Shown here in pieces: positions 10,460-21,366 of a stretch of DNA of 64,000 bases (positions within the stretch are counted from its first letter, which is position 1; the number at the start of each line of letters is the position of its first letter). A program made the position numbers and the translations under genes. The stretch is taken from NCBI GenBank assembly GCA_039545315.1, contig BCIM01000007.1:646745-710744 (forward strand). The letters run 5' to 3'. This DNA comes from Kondoa malvinella (taxonomy: Eukaryota; Basidiomycota; Agaricostilbomycetes; Agaricostilbales; Kondoaceae). Below the pieces are notes generated by a model that worked only from the letters and a program-made list of their open reading frames with translations, made no database searches and had not been told where the DNA came from.

Positions 10460-10922
10460 CTTGCTTGAGAGATATCGGCGAGAAGAAAAAGGCTAAGATA
10501 TCAAGCTCGTCGCTGATAGAGAAAATGCTATGAAAGACCGGCATGAGGGAAGTACAAAGGGCCTGACTATCGGGAGTAGGCTATCGAACGGAGAGCTAAC
10601 GATACAGGCAGAGACAGACAATGAGTAGACAGACCAATTTCGATGTTGTGGCTTGGTGAAACGATGCTTTCGAAGGTCCCCTGGATGACCGAGAACACTG
10701 ACAAGGCAAGAAGCAAAATAAGAAGGCTCGACAACAGGGGAAGAAAGAGCTGTAGCAAGTAAAGAGGGAAGGATAGCCAGGGGGTCCCGGCAACCAGAGC
10801 AGGACAGCAACACCTGTGAAGCATTTCAGTAGCCTCGCAAAAGATCCGCTGAAGCCTCTAATGCCTGCGGAGACTGCGACAACTAATTCCTTGCGGTCGT
10901 ATATCGTGTGCCAGAAGGCCTG

Positions 10923-12334
10923 ATGCGTGTAAGTCGCTGTTGTTGCCCAAACATGATGAAAACCTCAAACAGTCAGAGAACAGCTTTATCTCGTCTATGG
11001 CGCCCTAGCCAGGCTCGCCTTCGTGTCCTATGGTGTCTGGCAAGACGAAACCCAAGCTTTCAAATACACGGACATTGACTACAAGGTCTTCTCGGATGCG
11101 GCACGCTATATCGCTCGACCCAGCGACGGGAACGAAGCACAAGGTCTCATAGGCCATTTGCTGCCTCTTGGAGACCCATACAAGCGCGCGACATATCGAT
11201 ATACGCCTCTTCTCGCTCTAATATTGACGCCGAACGAACTACTCCATCCGCTCTTTGGCAAAGTACTTTTCGGTGCATGCGATCTGCTCATCAGCTACAT
11301 GCTAATCAAGATGCTATCGCGAAGCAAGACTGCCCAAGCATCGCTGCTTGTGAACCTGATCTGGCTGTTCAATCCGATGGTCATCAATATTTCGACTCGA
11401 GGCTCTTCAGAAGCCTTGCTCGGTATCATCGTAGTCGGTTGTATGTATGCTGCGACTAGGAGGAGGATGGATTTGGCTGCGGTATTGCTGGGGCTTGCTG
11501 TTCATGTCAAGATTTACCCCTTCATCTACACAGCAAGTATACTATCTTCGATGGCAGATCACCGGTCGCCTCTTTTGTTTCTCCAGTCACTGTTCTCCAA
11601 ACAAGTTATTCGGTTTGCTGCCATCAGTCTGGCTAGCTTTGCTTCACTCACTGGTCTGATGTATCTGGTGTTCGTCTATCATACACCCGAACCTATTCGT
11701 TCTCATGCTTCCAACAGTTGGGGACAATCTTTCATTCAACACGCATACCTCTATCACCTTTCGCGGCTGGATCACAGACACAATTTCTCGCCTGCATTCT
11801 ATCCGATCTACCTTGCTTCCGATAGCGAAGCTTCAGTCAACCCACTGGCAGGATTCGTGCCTCAGATGGGCTTATCCCTGGCACTAGGAGTATTGTTTGG
11901 CAAGCAGGATCAATCTTTCGCTTGGTTCATCCAAACTTTCGCTTTCGTAACACTCAATAAGGTCGTTACATCGCAGGTCCGCTACTGCGTATTCGCTGTT
12001 GCACACCTTTTCACTGCATATTAGTACTTCTTATGGTATCTCTGGTTTCTGCCGCTCGTCATACCAACATTACAGATATCAGGCAAAGTAGGCACTGGTC
12101 TGTTAGCTGTATGGGTTGCCTCCCAGGTGATGGTTCTCTTATTCTATCGAGCCTGGCTAATATTTTATGCAATAGGCCGTCTGGCTCAAATTCGCTTATG
12201 AGCTCGAGATGCTCGGAAAGCCGGCGCAATTTCAGCTCTGGTCAGCTAGTATTCTCTTCATCATTGGTCATCTAGGCGTGCTCGGCTTCCTCATTCGGCG
12301 ACATCGATCCTTGTCTGTGCAGAAGCAAGCCTAG
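10923..12334 (+). CDS. GPI14: GPI mannosyltransferase I catalytic subunit (PIG-M/Gpi14)
   Basis: This ER enzyme adds the first (alpha-1,4) mannose to the GPI anchor precursor, using dolichol-phosphate mannose. Exons: 10923-10928, 10984-11976, 12025-12126 and 12176-12334. The first exon is just ATGCGT. The protein begins MRLYLVYGALARLAFVSYG and carries the lumenal KYTDIDYKVFSDAARYI motif, with the DxD-type DID of GT50 enzymes. It also has RYTPLLALIL, LFNPMVINISTRGSSE and, across intron 2, LNKVVTSQYFLWYLWFLPL. Multiple transmembrane segments and the ~420-residue length match PIG-M. The last exon ends with a short basic tail. Confidence 0.93.
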
Positions 12335-12458
12335 ATCTGGGAATTCTTAAGATATTGCCAGAACGGTTCAGGGTAGTACGCATCGTAGATACGAAGGTCA
12401 CACGCGGTCTTACATAAATATCGAAACTCAATAAGTACAAGCATAGCATAACCCAACA

Positions 12459-14105
12459 TCACTGCCCTCGCGAAGCAAAACCATATCGTTGCTTCTTCAG
12501 CTTCTTCGCAACCCGACTGGCCTTCTTGACCTTCGCTTTACCAGTCTTGCCAAAGCGTTTGACCGTTGCCTGCGACCTTCGCTTATGCTGATCGAAACTG
12601 TTGCCAAGGTCCGCGGCCTCGATCACATCCTTCGCCTTCTCCCTTAGATGCACCTTAGCTTTCTCCTTCAGTAACACCACACCCTCATTAGCATGCTTAA
12701 CCAAGCTCTTCGCGCTAGACGCAAGTTTCCCTTGATCGATCGTAGGCATATGTTTGACGGTCAGAGCATAAGACTGCTGAACCAAACGCCGTGCTTCTTC
12801 TTCGGCATGCTTACTGCTGTTGTGAGTCTTTGCAGCCAGCACTTGCATCTCGAGCCATAACTCATGCATACGATGTTGGAGCGCCAGCAGATCAGGTAAA
12901 GCGAGGTGATAGTGTTGAGCGAACCATTCATAGCCGAGTGATGCTTGTTGTATTGCCGTTTGTTGCCATTGCTTCAATGCGTGTAAGGCAGCAGTCAGTT
13001 CTCGTAGCATATCGATGTTGGGAATGACCATCAGTGAGCGGTTATCAGAGCGAGCGCCAAGCAAAGGTCGGTTATCAGCAGCGGGAAGCAGAACCTTCGA
13101 GGTCGAAGCATCACTTCGCATGACAGGACCAGGTCGAGAAGCAGGAATGTTTGACAAGGCGCATTTCTGACAAGGCGAATTGGTAGCGATCAATGCCTTG
13201 CTGGTGAGCTTCGGATTGCGAGCGTGGGGTGTAGCGGCGATGGACAGGAAAGACAAGGTCGACTGGGGCAACGTTGCTATAGGCGTAGTAGTCCGAGTGC
13301 CGGAAAGATGATTGGCCGGAGCTTGAGTCGGTCGTGAGGCGAAAGGCCAGTTTAACATCGCCGAACCGCTTGAGCCCGACATAAAGGATGCTCCAGCAGC
13401 TACCAACAGCGCAAGTCCTAGGGCAGCAGCACTCCATACTCCTCTGCCCTTGATGGATCCGGCATATGTAGACAAGATGGCAGCGAGTGATTTGTGCTTG
13501 ACAGCGATCATGCGAGGCGGTTCATCTATACCCTCTCTTTGAGACCGAGTAGACGCGTATTGCGCGATAGAGAACTCACCTGCTGGCTTGCTCTCTACAG
13601 CAGCTTCGGTCTCTTTCGTAGCTGAAGCAGTACCCTCGAAGACCCAGTCCACAGTCTTGCACATGGAATCCAGGTCCTCCTTCTTGACCTCTTCGCCATC
13701 ATCAAGTGCCTCTTCCTTCTCTATCTCGATAGCCTTTGTAGCCGGAGAAGCAAAAGGCGAGCCAGTGTCTGCCCAACCATCATTCGGGTCGGGAAAAGAG
13801 AACGACAGCCTGCTAGCAGACTCTCGGATGAATTTGTTATTCTCCGAGCCATCGGATGAAGAAGCTTGCATGCGTTGGCGTTGGCCTTCAGGCAGATAAG
13901 AAGCGGTAGGTGTATCATCATGATCAGATGCCAAGCTGTGAGTCTCGTTTTCGGAAAAGTCGTTGACCAGCTCAAAGTCGTCCTCGAGCGACATGTCTGA
14001 TAAACCATCAAAGACGGAAGAATGGGAAGAGAGAGCTGGCGATAAAGGTGCTCCATCGATATGCTCGAATCCGGCAGGTGAAGACGCTCTAGTGTCTGGA
14101 CGCAT
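12459..14105 (-). CDS. single-pass membrane protein with acidic N-terminus and Lys-rich helix (unknown)
   Basis: One exon, about 548 aa from MRPDTRASSP; the frame stays open upstream to 14249 and an in-frame Met also occurs at 14123. The N-terminal ~230 residues are acidic and Ser/Thr-rich, with EDDFELV at about residues 41-47. One hydrophobic segment (GVWSAAALGLALLVAAGAS, about 235-258) follows. The C-terminal third is helical and amphipathic (LVKHANEGVVLLKEKAK) and ends very basic (KVKKASRVAKKLKKQR). No known domain is recognised. The layout resembles membrane autophagy receptors such as Atg39 (Atg8-binding motif, one TM, amphipathic lumenal helices), but that is only an inference. The basic end could instead bind nucleic acid. 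Confidence 0.6.
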   Translation of the reverse strand: MRPDTRASSPAGFEHIDGAPLSPALSSHSSVFDGLSDMSLEDDFELVNDFSENETHSLASDHDDTPTASYLPEGQRQRMQASSSDGSENNKFIRESASRLSFSFPDPNDGWADTGSPFASPATKAIEIEKEEALDDGEEVKKEDLDSMCKTVDWVFEGTASATKETEAAVESKPAGEFSIAQYASTRSQREGIDEPPRMIAVKHKSLAAILSTYAGSIKGRGVWSAAALGLALLVAAGASFMSGSSGSAMLNWPFASRPTQAPANHLSGTRTTTPIATLPQSTLSFLSIAATPHARNPKLTSKALIATNSPCQKCALSNIPASRPGPVMRSDASTSKVLLPAADNRPLLGARSDNRSLMVIPNIDMLRELTAALHALKQWQQTAIQQASLGYEWFAQHYHLALPDLLALQHRMHELWLEMQVLAAKTHNSSKHAEEEARRLVQQSYALTVKHMPTIDQGKLASSAKSLVKHANEGVVLLKEKAKVHLREKAKDVIEAADLGNSFDQHKRRSQATVKRFGKTGKAKVKKASRVAKKLKKQRYGFASRGQ

Positions 14106-14641
14106 GGTAGTCCTATTGATCATGGTCAGTGTGGTGTTGTGTAACAGTACAAGGAAGCTACGTACATCCCGCGCTCGGATGGAACAAAGGGGGACACCAG
14201 TCGGGCAACGACGGGTGACGATAGCGATAGATATGGCTTTCGGTCGCAATCAAGAGTTCACTTGACAGCGTCGTTTGAGAGGAAAGAGCAAAGCTAGAGA
14301 GTAAAAAGCGAGAGAGAGCTCGAATGGTTATTCTCCGCTTATCGCTGAAGTCGACCCCGCAGTATCGTTTGACGCGAAGGCAAGGCAGTGAGAGCAGTCC
14401 AAGCTAGGAGAGACGAATTTGATGGGCTGATGCAGGCCGCGCTAGTCTCAGCTGAAATGAGACAGTCGTTGGTCAGGTCCAACTGAGCAAGAGGAACGTT
14501 TAACGATCGGGTTGCTTAGCTGCAGCTAGAAAGGGACATGTCTCTACTTGTATAGCAAACAGGGTACAATAATATAAAAAGCCATGTCATACCAATGCTC
14601 CGGTGCATCTATCAACCTCTATCCGTCTTTCCACTTCTGTC

Positions 14642-16306
14642 TCACCGACGCATACCAATGAGGGCTTTAGCTTGTTCAGACCAGCCTTGTACAACTTCTG
14701 GCTTTGTTTTGCTGTAGGGTTGAGACAATATGAGCGAATGTTGCACCTGATAAGCGCAGACTTACAATACGACCAGACCAGCAAGAGCGATTCCGTATCC
14801 GAGGAGCTGAGTGCCAGTAACGACAGAACCAAGGAGTACGACAGAACCGACCACGAGGAGGATGTCTTTCAAGACGCTAGGATAAAGCGTGCTCAGCATA
14901 CACAAATGCAAAGTAAGCATTATCCTCACCCTGACAAAGTGAGGACCAAGCTTGAAGCGCAGCCGATGAGCTAGAAGCAGTCGCATGAGCATTGAAACCG
15001 GTAAGGAAGAGCTTGCAGACTTACGAATACTACAGCAATGTTGAGAGCGAAAGCGCAGGAAGCATTCGATAGCAAGATGACTGGTCCAAGACGTTCCCAA
15101 GCGAGCTCAAATGGTGCCCAGCCTTCGTAGAATGGTACCAAGCAGGCATTGAGTGCAGCACAAACCTGATTCGCGATGAGCTTCAGATTCCTTGTACGAT
15201 GAGATGAAGGGACGTACAGGTGCGAACCAGTACAAGGATACGAGAGGGTCCATCTTGAGTCCGTGGAGCAATTTCTGGATAGCGACTAGACGTGCGGCTT
15301 CGAAAGCGATTCCCAATGCTTGGCAGATGAATCCTCCCATGTCACTGCATCTTGATGAGCACCATACGAATGAAGAGAGACTGCACATACAATGCAATTT
15401 CACCGACAGATGCTAGAGCAACACCAGCAGAGATACAAAGGACAATGACGAGCGTTCTTTGGGTTGGCGTTTCCAGACCCATGACGACAGACATGCCGAG
15501 TACAGCGACTGAAGTGAACGCTTTTAGCATTTGAATGAAACTGACGCTAAGGGTGAGGTAGGCCATGTTGCTGAAGATGAGGGAGGCGCTGAAAAGAGCT
15601 CCGATGGGGACGATGGATTTTAGCCATCTGTCCATGGTCATCTGTGCGGTGCATCCAAAGCATGAGCGTGAGAGCCCGGACCCGAACCCGACACTGCAAC
15701 GCACCTGGACATTTTGTAGGCCATCTAGCAAATGAGTGGTGCGAGCCAGAATGCGCGTGCCGATTGTCGCAAAGACCAAATGGAAGGTCGTGAGGAAAAT
15801 AGGGCTGTGCGAATGGAATCAACGATATCAGCACGAAGCCGAAAGACGTGAGTTAGAACCGCACAAAGGGAAACCTAGAGTCGACTGTCATGCAAATTAG
15901 CGACCGAATACGAGAAAGATGAGCATCATACCAAGATGTACTTGTTGTAGATGATGACGCTTGAACTGACTATAAATGCGCAGCATAAGTCTATGCGGAA
16001 CAGGGAGTCGCAGCTCGACTTACGGGAGATCCAGACGGCAATGATCAAAGCTGGATTGAGCTTCTTTTCTTCTGTAGTCTGGGCGGTATGCGGTCAGAGC
16101 TGCCACACGCTCTCATACGAGCAGAAGTTCACCTTTGCGCTGACAGAGTTTGGCGGTGGGAGTAGCTGGTCGGTCGCTTCCTCACCGGCGTTGAGCTCAT
16201 CTAACCCCCAGCGCTTGTCAGCTGCTCTGTTACCCAATGCCTGCTGCTGTTTGCACGCACAATTATCCTTCTGATCGCCTTGAATGTTGATTTTCGAGTC
16301 TGCCAT
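14642..16306 (-). CDS. triose-phosphate-transporter family carrier (drug/metabolite superfamily)
   Basis: Multi-exon gene starting MADSKINIQGDQKDN. Exons include NPALIIAVWISR / SSSVIIYNKYIL, FATIGTRILARTTHLLDG, IVPIGALFSASLIFSNMAYL, TPTQRTLVIVLCISAGVALA, AFEAARLVAIQKLLHGLKMD and LLSNASCAFALNIAVVF, then LKDILLVVGSVVLLGSVVTG. This is the ten-helix TPT pattern, including the NKYIL motif after helix 1. The end is VVFKTKPEVVQGWSEQAK and a few more residues, after a spliced final exon. Such carriers sit in ER/Golgi or other organelle membranes and exchange sugar phosphates or nucleotide sugars. The substrate cannot be told from sequence. Confidence 0.8.
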
Positions 16307-17409
16307 GGCTTAAGTAGTCAAAGGTGAGAAGGAACTTCGCGCGCGCTCGCTATTGGCTGTTGGTGACGCGCTTGAATAAAGTGCGACGCTGTGTATCTAG
16401 AGGCTAGCGGGAGAAGGCGAGAAAGTGGCTGCTTCTGGCAAATCCCGGAACTCGAGCTTTGAATTTTGCATGAGCGGTTGGCGAACGTTTCCCAGAGTCA
16501 GCCATGTTAAATTCCATTGCCAGCGCTCTTAGAGCTACATCGTAACATTCTCTCTCTATTCTTCGCGCGCCTTTCGCTTGCGCTGTTCGGGAACTGTGTC
16601 CACTCTGCATGACAGTCTCTATATTCTTCTTCTTGTGTCTTATTCTGCAGTCTCCTATCGCAAAGAAAAGCGCTCTTCTCTCATGCAATTGTATCGCATG
16701 CTCTTGCTGCGGCTTTGGTATTCGGTCTCTCCCAGTCTCTGGCTACTCCACGCCCATTGAAGCGTCCCAGCGACTGCTACCACCTCATCGTTCTCCTCTG
16801 CAGCACATACGAATACACTATGCGCGCCTAACCTTTCTGGCTTGGTCCTGCATTCTCAGCTTGCGTTCGACCGTTGACGGGACACCCGAATTTATCCGTC
16901 GACCTTGCCTGCTTGTCTTCTGTCCTTTGACCATTCCAGCAAAACGCTGCAAGGCCGATCATCTTGCTCTACGTAGTCTGATTGCAAGAGATGCGAAAGC
17001 AGATTGGACCGATTTAAGGCAAGTCTTGCGGAACCTCAAGTCAACGGCTCGGCGCTTGTCCCACTGCAGTAATAGAGTCTATTCGACGCATATACGATTC
17101 TGTCAATTCAGATAGTCTTGTAGCGAGAAAAAAATATGAGTGGCGATGCCGTGTGTTTTTCAAGATGCCTCATCCGACTCGCCTGATCTTGACCACATAC
17201 CAACAAAGCAGGTCTTTGAGCAAAGTAGACTACTCACTCACACCCACGACACGCTTACCAGCCCAACTGCCAGCGCATATTTCGGCGTGCACGACGGTCT
17301 TGGCCTTTGCGTGACAGAAAAAGCCTTCGAAGCGACCTCGGACCGCTTTGAACAGATAACAACTTTTTCCTCTCCTTACGAGTCACTTAGACGCAGTCAC
17401 CTGCTCAGC
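16307..17409. other. 1.1-kb divergent intergenic region
   Basis: Lies between the divergent starts of the transporter gene and the acyltransferase-like gene. The part towards the latter is pyrimidine-rich (runs of CT around 16610-16740), as in strong basidiomycete promoters and leaders. An open frame at 16609-17115 has no recognisable protein features. The acyltransferase frame is also open from 17140, so up to ~90 extra N-terminal residues are possible. No other signal was found. Confidence 0.5.
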
Positions 17410-19609
17410 ATGTCTGCAAGATATCAAGACGGGACGAATGCCCCTATGTCGCCTACCGTGAACGACTATCCTCAACAGCCAGGCTACCCAAACCAAGGTC
17501 AACCAGGTCATTCCTACCCTCCTTTAACCTCGCCGCCTTCTTTCCACTCTACAGCGCCGTCAAGTGAGTACCAGTCCGTGCCACACGATGGCCAGTATCA
17601 GCAATACGGTCAGCAAGGTCAACCCCAACGCTATTCAGCCGCTCCACCGCCAGGCGCTCGTGCAGCAGCAGGTAGTCGCTCTTCAGGTATTCGACAAGAT
17701 TCAACTTATTCCGTTCAATCCGACTATTCCAAGAACGGCAATGCCCCATCTGGGCCTCACCCACTTTCAAACGCTCTCTACGCCGACTCTTCTCCTACGC
17801 TACATGAATCCAACTCTCATTCTTCTGATGGATACAAGAAGGGCGAATCGGAAAAGTCGAGGTTGCAGAATGAAGTCCCACGTGACTCGGGTTTCAAGCG
17901 TTTCGGTGGAGCCTTTGTCGCTGGAAAGAGGTCGTCAGATGATTACACGACCGTCAAGAGGACAAGAGTCGGTTACCTCGATGGTCTCAAGTTTATTGCG
18001 GCTTGCATCGTTTTGAACGCGACTTTCTTTGATGCTGTAGTTGAAGACGATGTGAGTAAAAGCTGCTGGTGTGACATTGGGTCACTGCTAATTGTAGATT
18101 GAATTCATAGGGCCTGAGCATTCTCAACACCGACTCTGCGCTATACTTTGTTCGATCCAGATCACTCGGTCTAGCCGCTCTCCTCATCCTTCTTGGACGA
18201 TCTGTGGTCGACCCATTATGGGAAGTCCCATCACCAAACGCTGCAAAAGAAGGCAAACCATCTGCTTCAGGCCCAACAGTCGCCTGGTACAAGGTCGCTC
18301 GCGCTATCATTACTCGTCCATTCCGCTTCATTTTGCCAGTCTTGGTCATTGTCGCTCTTCAATGGGGTCTAGATGCTACAGGCCGCACTTCAAACTCGAA
18401 CGCTGTCGGTATGAATGAGCCTTACTGGAGCGAGATTAGAAGTTTTGCTGGTTATGCTACTTTGGTTTTCAACTTGGTGCGTTCAGAATACATATGATGA
18501 GTATGATCTCATGTGGTTTGTGGTGTCAACGTACAGTTCACCAAGTACAACATTGAACCCATTTCTGGTATCACTTTCGCTGCCAACTTGTTTGCCACTC
18601 CTTGGTTCTTCCAGTCTTCATACTGCGCATACGTCAGTGACAAATATCTTCAGCATCATGGATGAGACTGATAACATGTCAACTTTGACAGGTCGCCCAC
18701 ATCATGCTTGGCAACCTGTCCAGCAACAGATACTGGGTTTACGGTGCCCTGGCCTTCTTCAGCTGGACCTCTTTCACCTTCTTCTACGTACGTCCCGTTG
18801 CAATCGCTTTCTCCGCGGATGTATTGCTGACGCTGCTGTACAGGCTACCGTTTTGGGTGTAGTCATCTGTGACATGGCAGTCCATGGCCAATTCGCCAAG
18901 ATTCAGCGATGGCCTTTCCTCCTTCGTCTTTCCCTACAACTCGCTCTCGCAGCCCTTGGATGCGCAGTAGAAGTCGTTCCCGTCATTCGCAATAACCTCA
19001 ACTCCGGCATGGCGACCATCTCGATTCACGGTCTGGCCGAATACGTCAACTTCTCTTCTTGCCTTTGCGTCGCCCTCTTGCTTATCGTAGTTGAGACTTC
19101 CACCATCTGCCAATTCATCTTTGGCAATGTCGTCATGCGTCTCCTCGGCAAGCTCGCAGCAGGCATCTTCATCCTCGCTCCGGCCATCACCTTCACCATC
19201 GTCCCTGACCTGGCTCTATCCATGTCCAACTCTGGGTCTGGTTCATCAGCCATCCTCGGTGTCTCTTGGGTCGTCCTCTTCCTGACTTGCTTTGGTCTCG
19301 CCATCGTCTTCTACTTTTTGGTCGAATTGCCATCAAAGATTGCTGGTGAATACTTTGCGGAATTCTGCGCCAATTGGGGAAGAGACGACGACGCGTGAGT
19401 CGTTGTTTCGCTTATCCTGTATCACATTTGGCTGATGTTCAATCTTATAGGTTGACAGCAATCAAGGCTGCTAATGCACAAGCCAAGGCTGGTATCAAGG
19501 CTCCGTGAGTACACTGCGTTGACTTGGCTGTTCTAGCTTATGCCGCATTTGTTGTTTCCACAGAGTCAGCGCGCCAGCCAGATTAAAGAAGCTCGCCGGT
19601 GGATCGTAA
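17410..19609 (+). CDS. acyltransferase-3-like multispanning membrane protein
   Basis: Seven exons (17410-18051, 18111-18476, 18537-18632, 18692-18787, 18844-19394, 19451-19504, 19564-19609). After a ~180-residue Pro/Gln/Ser-rich cytosolic N-terminus comes RVGYLDGLKFIAACIVLNAT, the typical opening of acyltransferase-3 (OafA-like) domains. About ten hydrophobic helices follow, including FRFILPVLVIVALQW and ISGITFAANLFATPWFF. The family moves acyl groups onto cell-surface sugars or other acceptors; the classical catalytic His near helix 1 is not obvious here, so activity is uncertain. The tail is short and basic. MSARYQDGTN is preferred as start; 17140 is an alternative. Confidence 0.7.
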
Positions 19610-20145
19610 AAGGAAGCACAAACGGACATTAACCCCTCTTATTACATCTCTGCCTTTGTGGTTACCCCATAAGTATATACAGCATTATTACCTCGTCCTT
19701 TGTGTGTAAGCTCCGCCCGTGTGAACAGCAACAAGAAGACGGAAGCGGAATTGGGCCAAAAGCGATACATTATTAGACGGCATCTTTTCGCTTAGTGTTG
19801 GCTTAATATTACACTGTTACATCACTTTGCCGTGCTCCTAGTCTGCTTGCGTACGTGTATTGTATTGCATTAAAGGTAAACTCCATGAGGGTAGTGTACA
19901 ATAAGGGTAAAGCCAATGCTGAGTACACGGGAACTGAATCAAGTTAAGCATCAGAGATATCAGGCCTGCAAGCGACAAGCGACACTGACCAGTCGACGAG
20001 AATTACTGATTTCATGCGCGTCTTGTGAAGCAGAGAAAAGGCGACTAGCTGAGGTCGCCAAAAGCGACAGCCGGTGTCCATGGCAGACTGTGCGCGCTGG
20101 GCTTACAATACCGCCCAGAAGCGGAATGCTTGCGAAGGCGCACCT
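19610..20145. other. intergenic region without recognisable gene
   Basis: Convergent 3' region between the acyltransferase-like gene and RHO3. It is AT-richer than the genes. A short plus-strand frame at 19916-20149 overlaps the RHO3 end and has no features. I see nothing else in it. Confidence 0.6.
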
Positions 20146-21198
20146 TTAAGAAAGCAGACAACATCGACCTTGCTCTTCCTCGACTTCTGAGCGCTTATTC
20201 GCCGAAAGAGCTGTGCGCGAGGACAATCTGTCCAAGCTCACAAGAGGCAAGACAGGATTCAGACGCACCAACTTTCGCAGCTTCAGCCATCGTTTCTTTG
20301 ACGCCTCTATTCTCCTTGGCCGACAGCTCCAGATATCGACTCGCTCGTATTCGTTTAGCTACTTCTAAACCCTGCTTCTCTATCAGCTAGGACAAGTGAT
20401 CATTGAGAAATTCATACCTCTTGATATGATATAGGCGACTCTGCGGTCTGTGCCAGCCGTTGTACAACAGCTTGGTTCGTTCGTAGATCGCATTTGAGCG
20501 CTACGAGACATATTCGAACATCTGTGAGGTCTCTCAGCGTGCAGGATGAGCTAGCTAAAGAAGACACCAACCTGGACAGTAATGGGCAATCTCGTCGATC
20601 CATTTATCGACATTCTCGAGCGAAGTCGGAATATCGACTGAGAAGCAGAGCAATATACCTGTGCGAATGAGGTTTCACTTGCGCTCAACATAGACCGGAC
20701 GAGACAAACAGTGTGTATCGGGATAAGACAGCGTGCGCAACCTGGAAAAGTCTTCTTGTCCTGCTGTGTCCCATAAAGCTAGTCGGACAGTCTTCCTTCC
20801 TTCCACTTCCACTTCTTTCACAAAGTTCTCAAAGACGGCTGATTGGTGATCTTAGCTTTAGCCCAAAGCGTGCAAAAGCAAAGCCAGACCGCACTTGGTT
20901 CGTAGGCTTGAGGAAACTCTCCGCGGCTGTAGGACCATATAAGAATTAAGCTCTGTTTGTGCAGAGTGAGTCTCGTATGCTCACACGTAGACTGTCAGCA
21001 TGCTTGTCTTGCCCTTCGTAAAGATCTAAGCACGGCCTCGTGAAAGTGCATGAGCGACTAACGACTGATCTGGAATAGCTCAGCGAGGATAGGGACAGAC
21101 AGAGAGGACATGCCTGCTCCATCTCCAACAACTAGGATCTTCCTCTGCGGGATAGATGTTCCATCTGGGGGCGAGCGCGAAGTCGACAGGCGCGCCAT
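20146..21198 (-). CDS. RHO3: Rho-family small GTPase, Rho3-like
   Basis: Rho3 controls polarised growth and exocytosis at the plasma membrane. Joined exons read [10 protein letters not shown] (P-loop start), [54 protein letters not shown] (switch II), [27 protein letters not shown] (G4-like) and [15 protein letters not shown] (G5). The end is [11 protein letters not shown], giving a CaaX box CLLS for prenylation. YEPTVFENFV and VALKCDLR favour Rho3 over Rho1, Cdc42 or Rho4. The first intron, which splits the P-loop, cannot be closed with GT-AG borders: the frame that restores GDGAGGKT needs an intron starting ATGTCC. All other joins are canonical. Confidence 0.85.
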
Positions 21199-21366
21199 GA
21201 CGATAGTCGAATTACGAGAGCCGGCCAGAAAAGCAAAGGCAGAATGCTATGGATAGACAACACCAAGCCTGTGCAGCTCGTGGCGCTCTCTTTCTTCAAG
21301 GCGACGACTGCGTTTTTCAATCCGCAGCTTTTCTACCTCTATACTCTCTCATTGTACCTGCCCAGC

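Noticed and set aside
10493..10824. Hydrophobic minus-strand frames upstream of GPI14
   Set aside because: Composition reflects a purine-rich plus strand; no family features and no supporting splice structure.
10929..10983. ATGATGA box-C-like sequence in GPI14 intron 1
   Set aside because: The intron is only 55 nt and no matching box D or guide is present, so a C/D snoRNA is not supported.
12791..13899. Frames opposite or overlapping the single-pass membrane protein
   Set aside because: The 548-aa frame is far longer and compositionally coherent; the others are shadows.
16609..17115. 168-aa open frame upstream of the acyltransferase-like gene
   Set aside because: Pyrimidine-rich sequence with no protein features; more likely promoter or leader.
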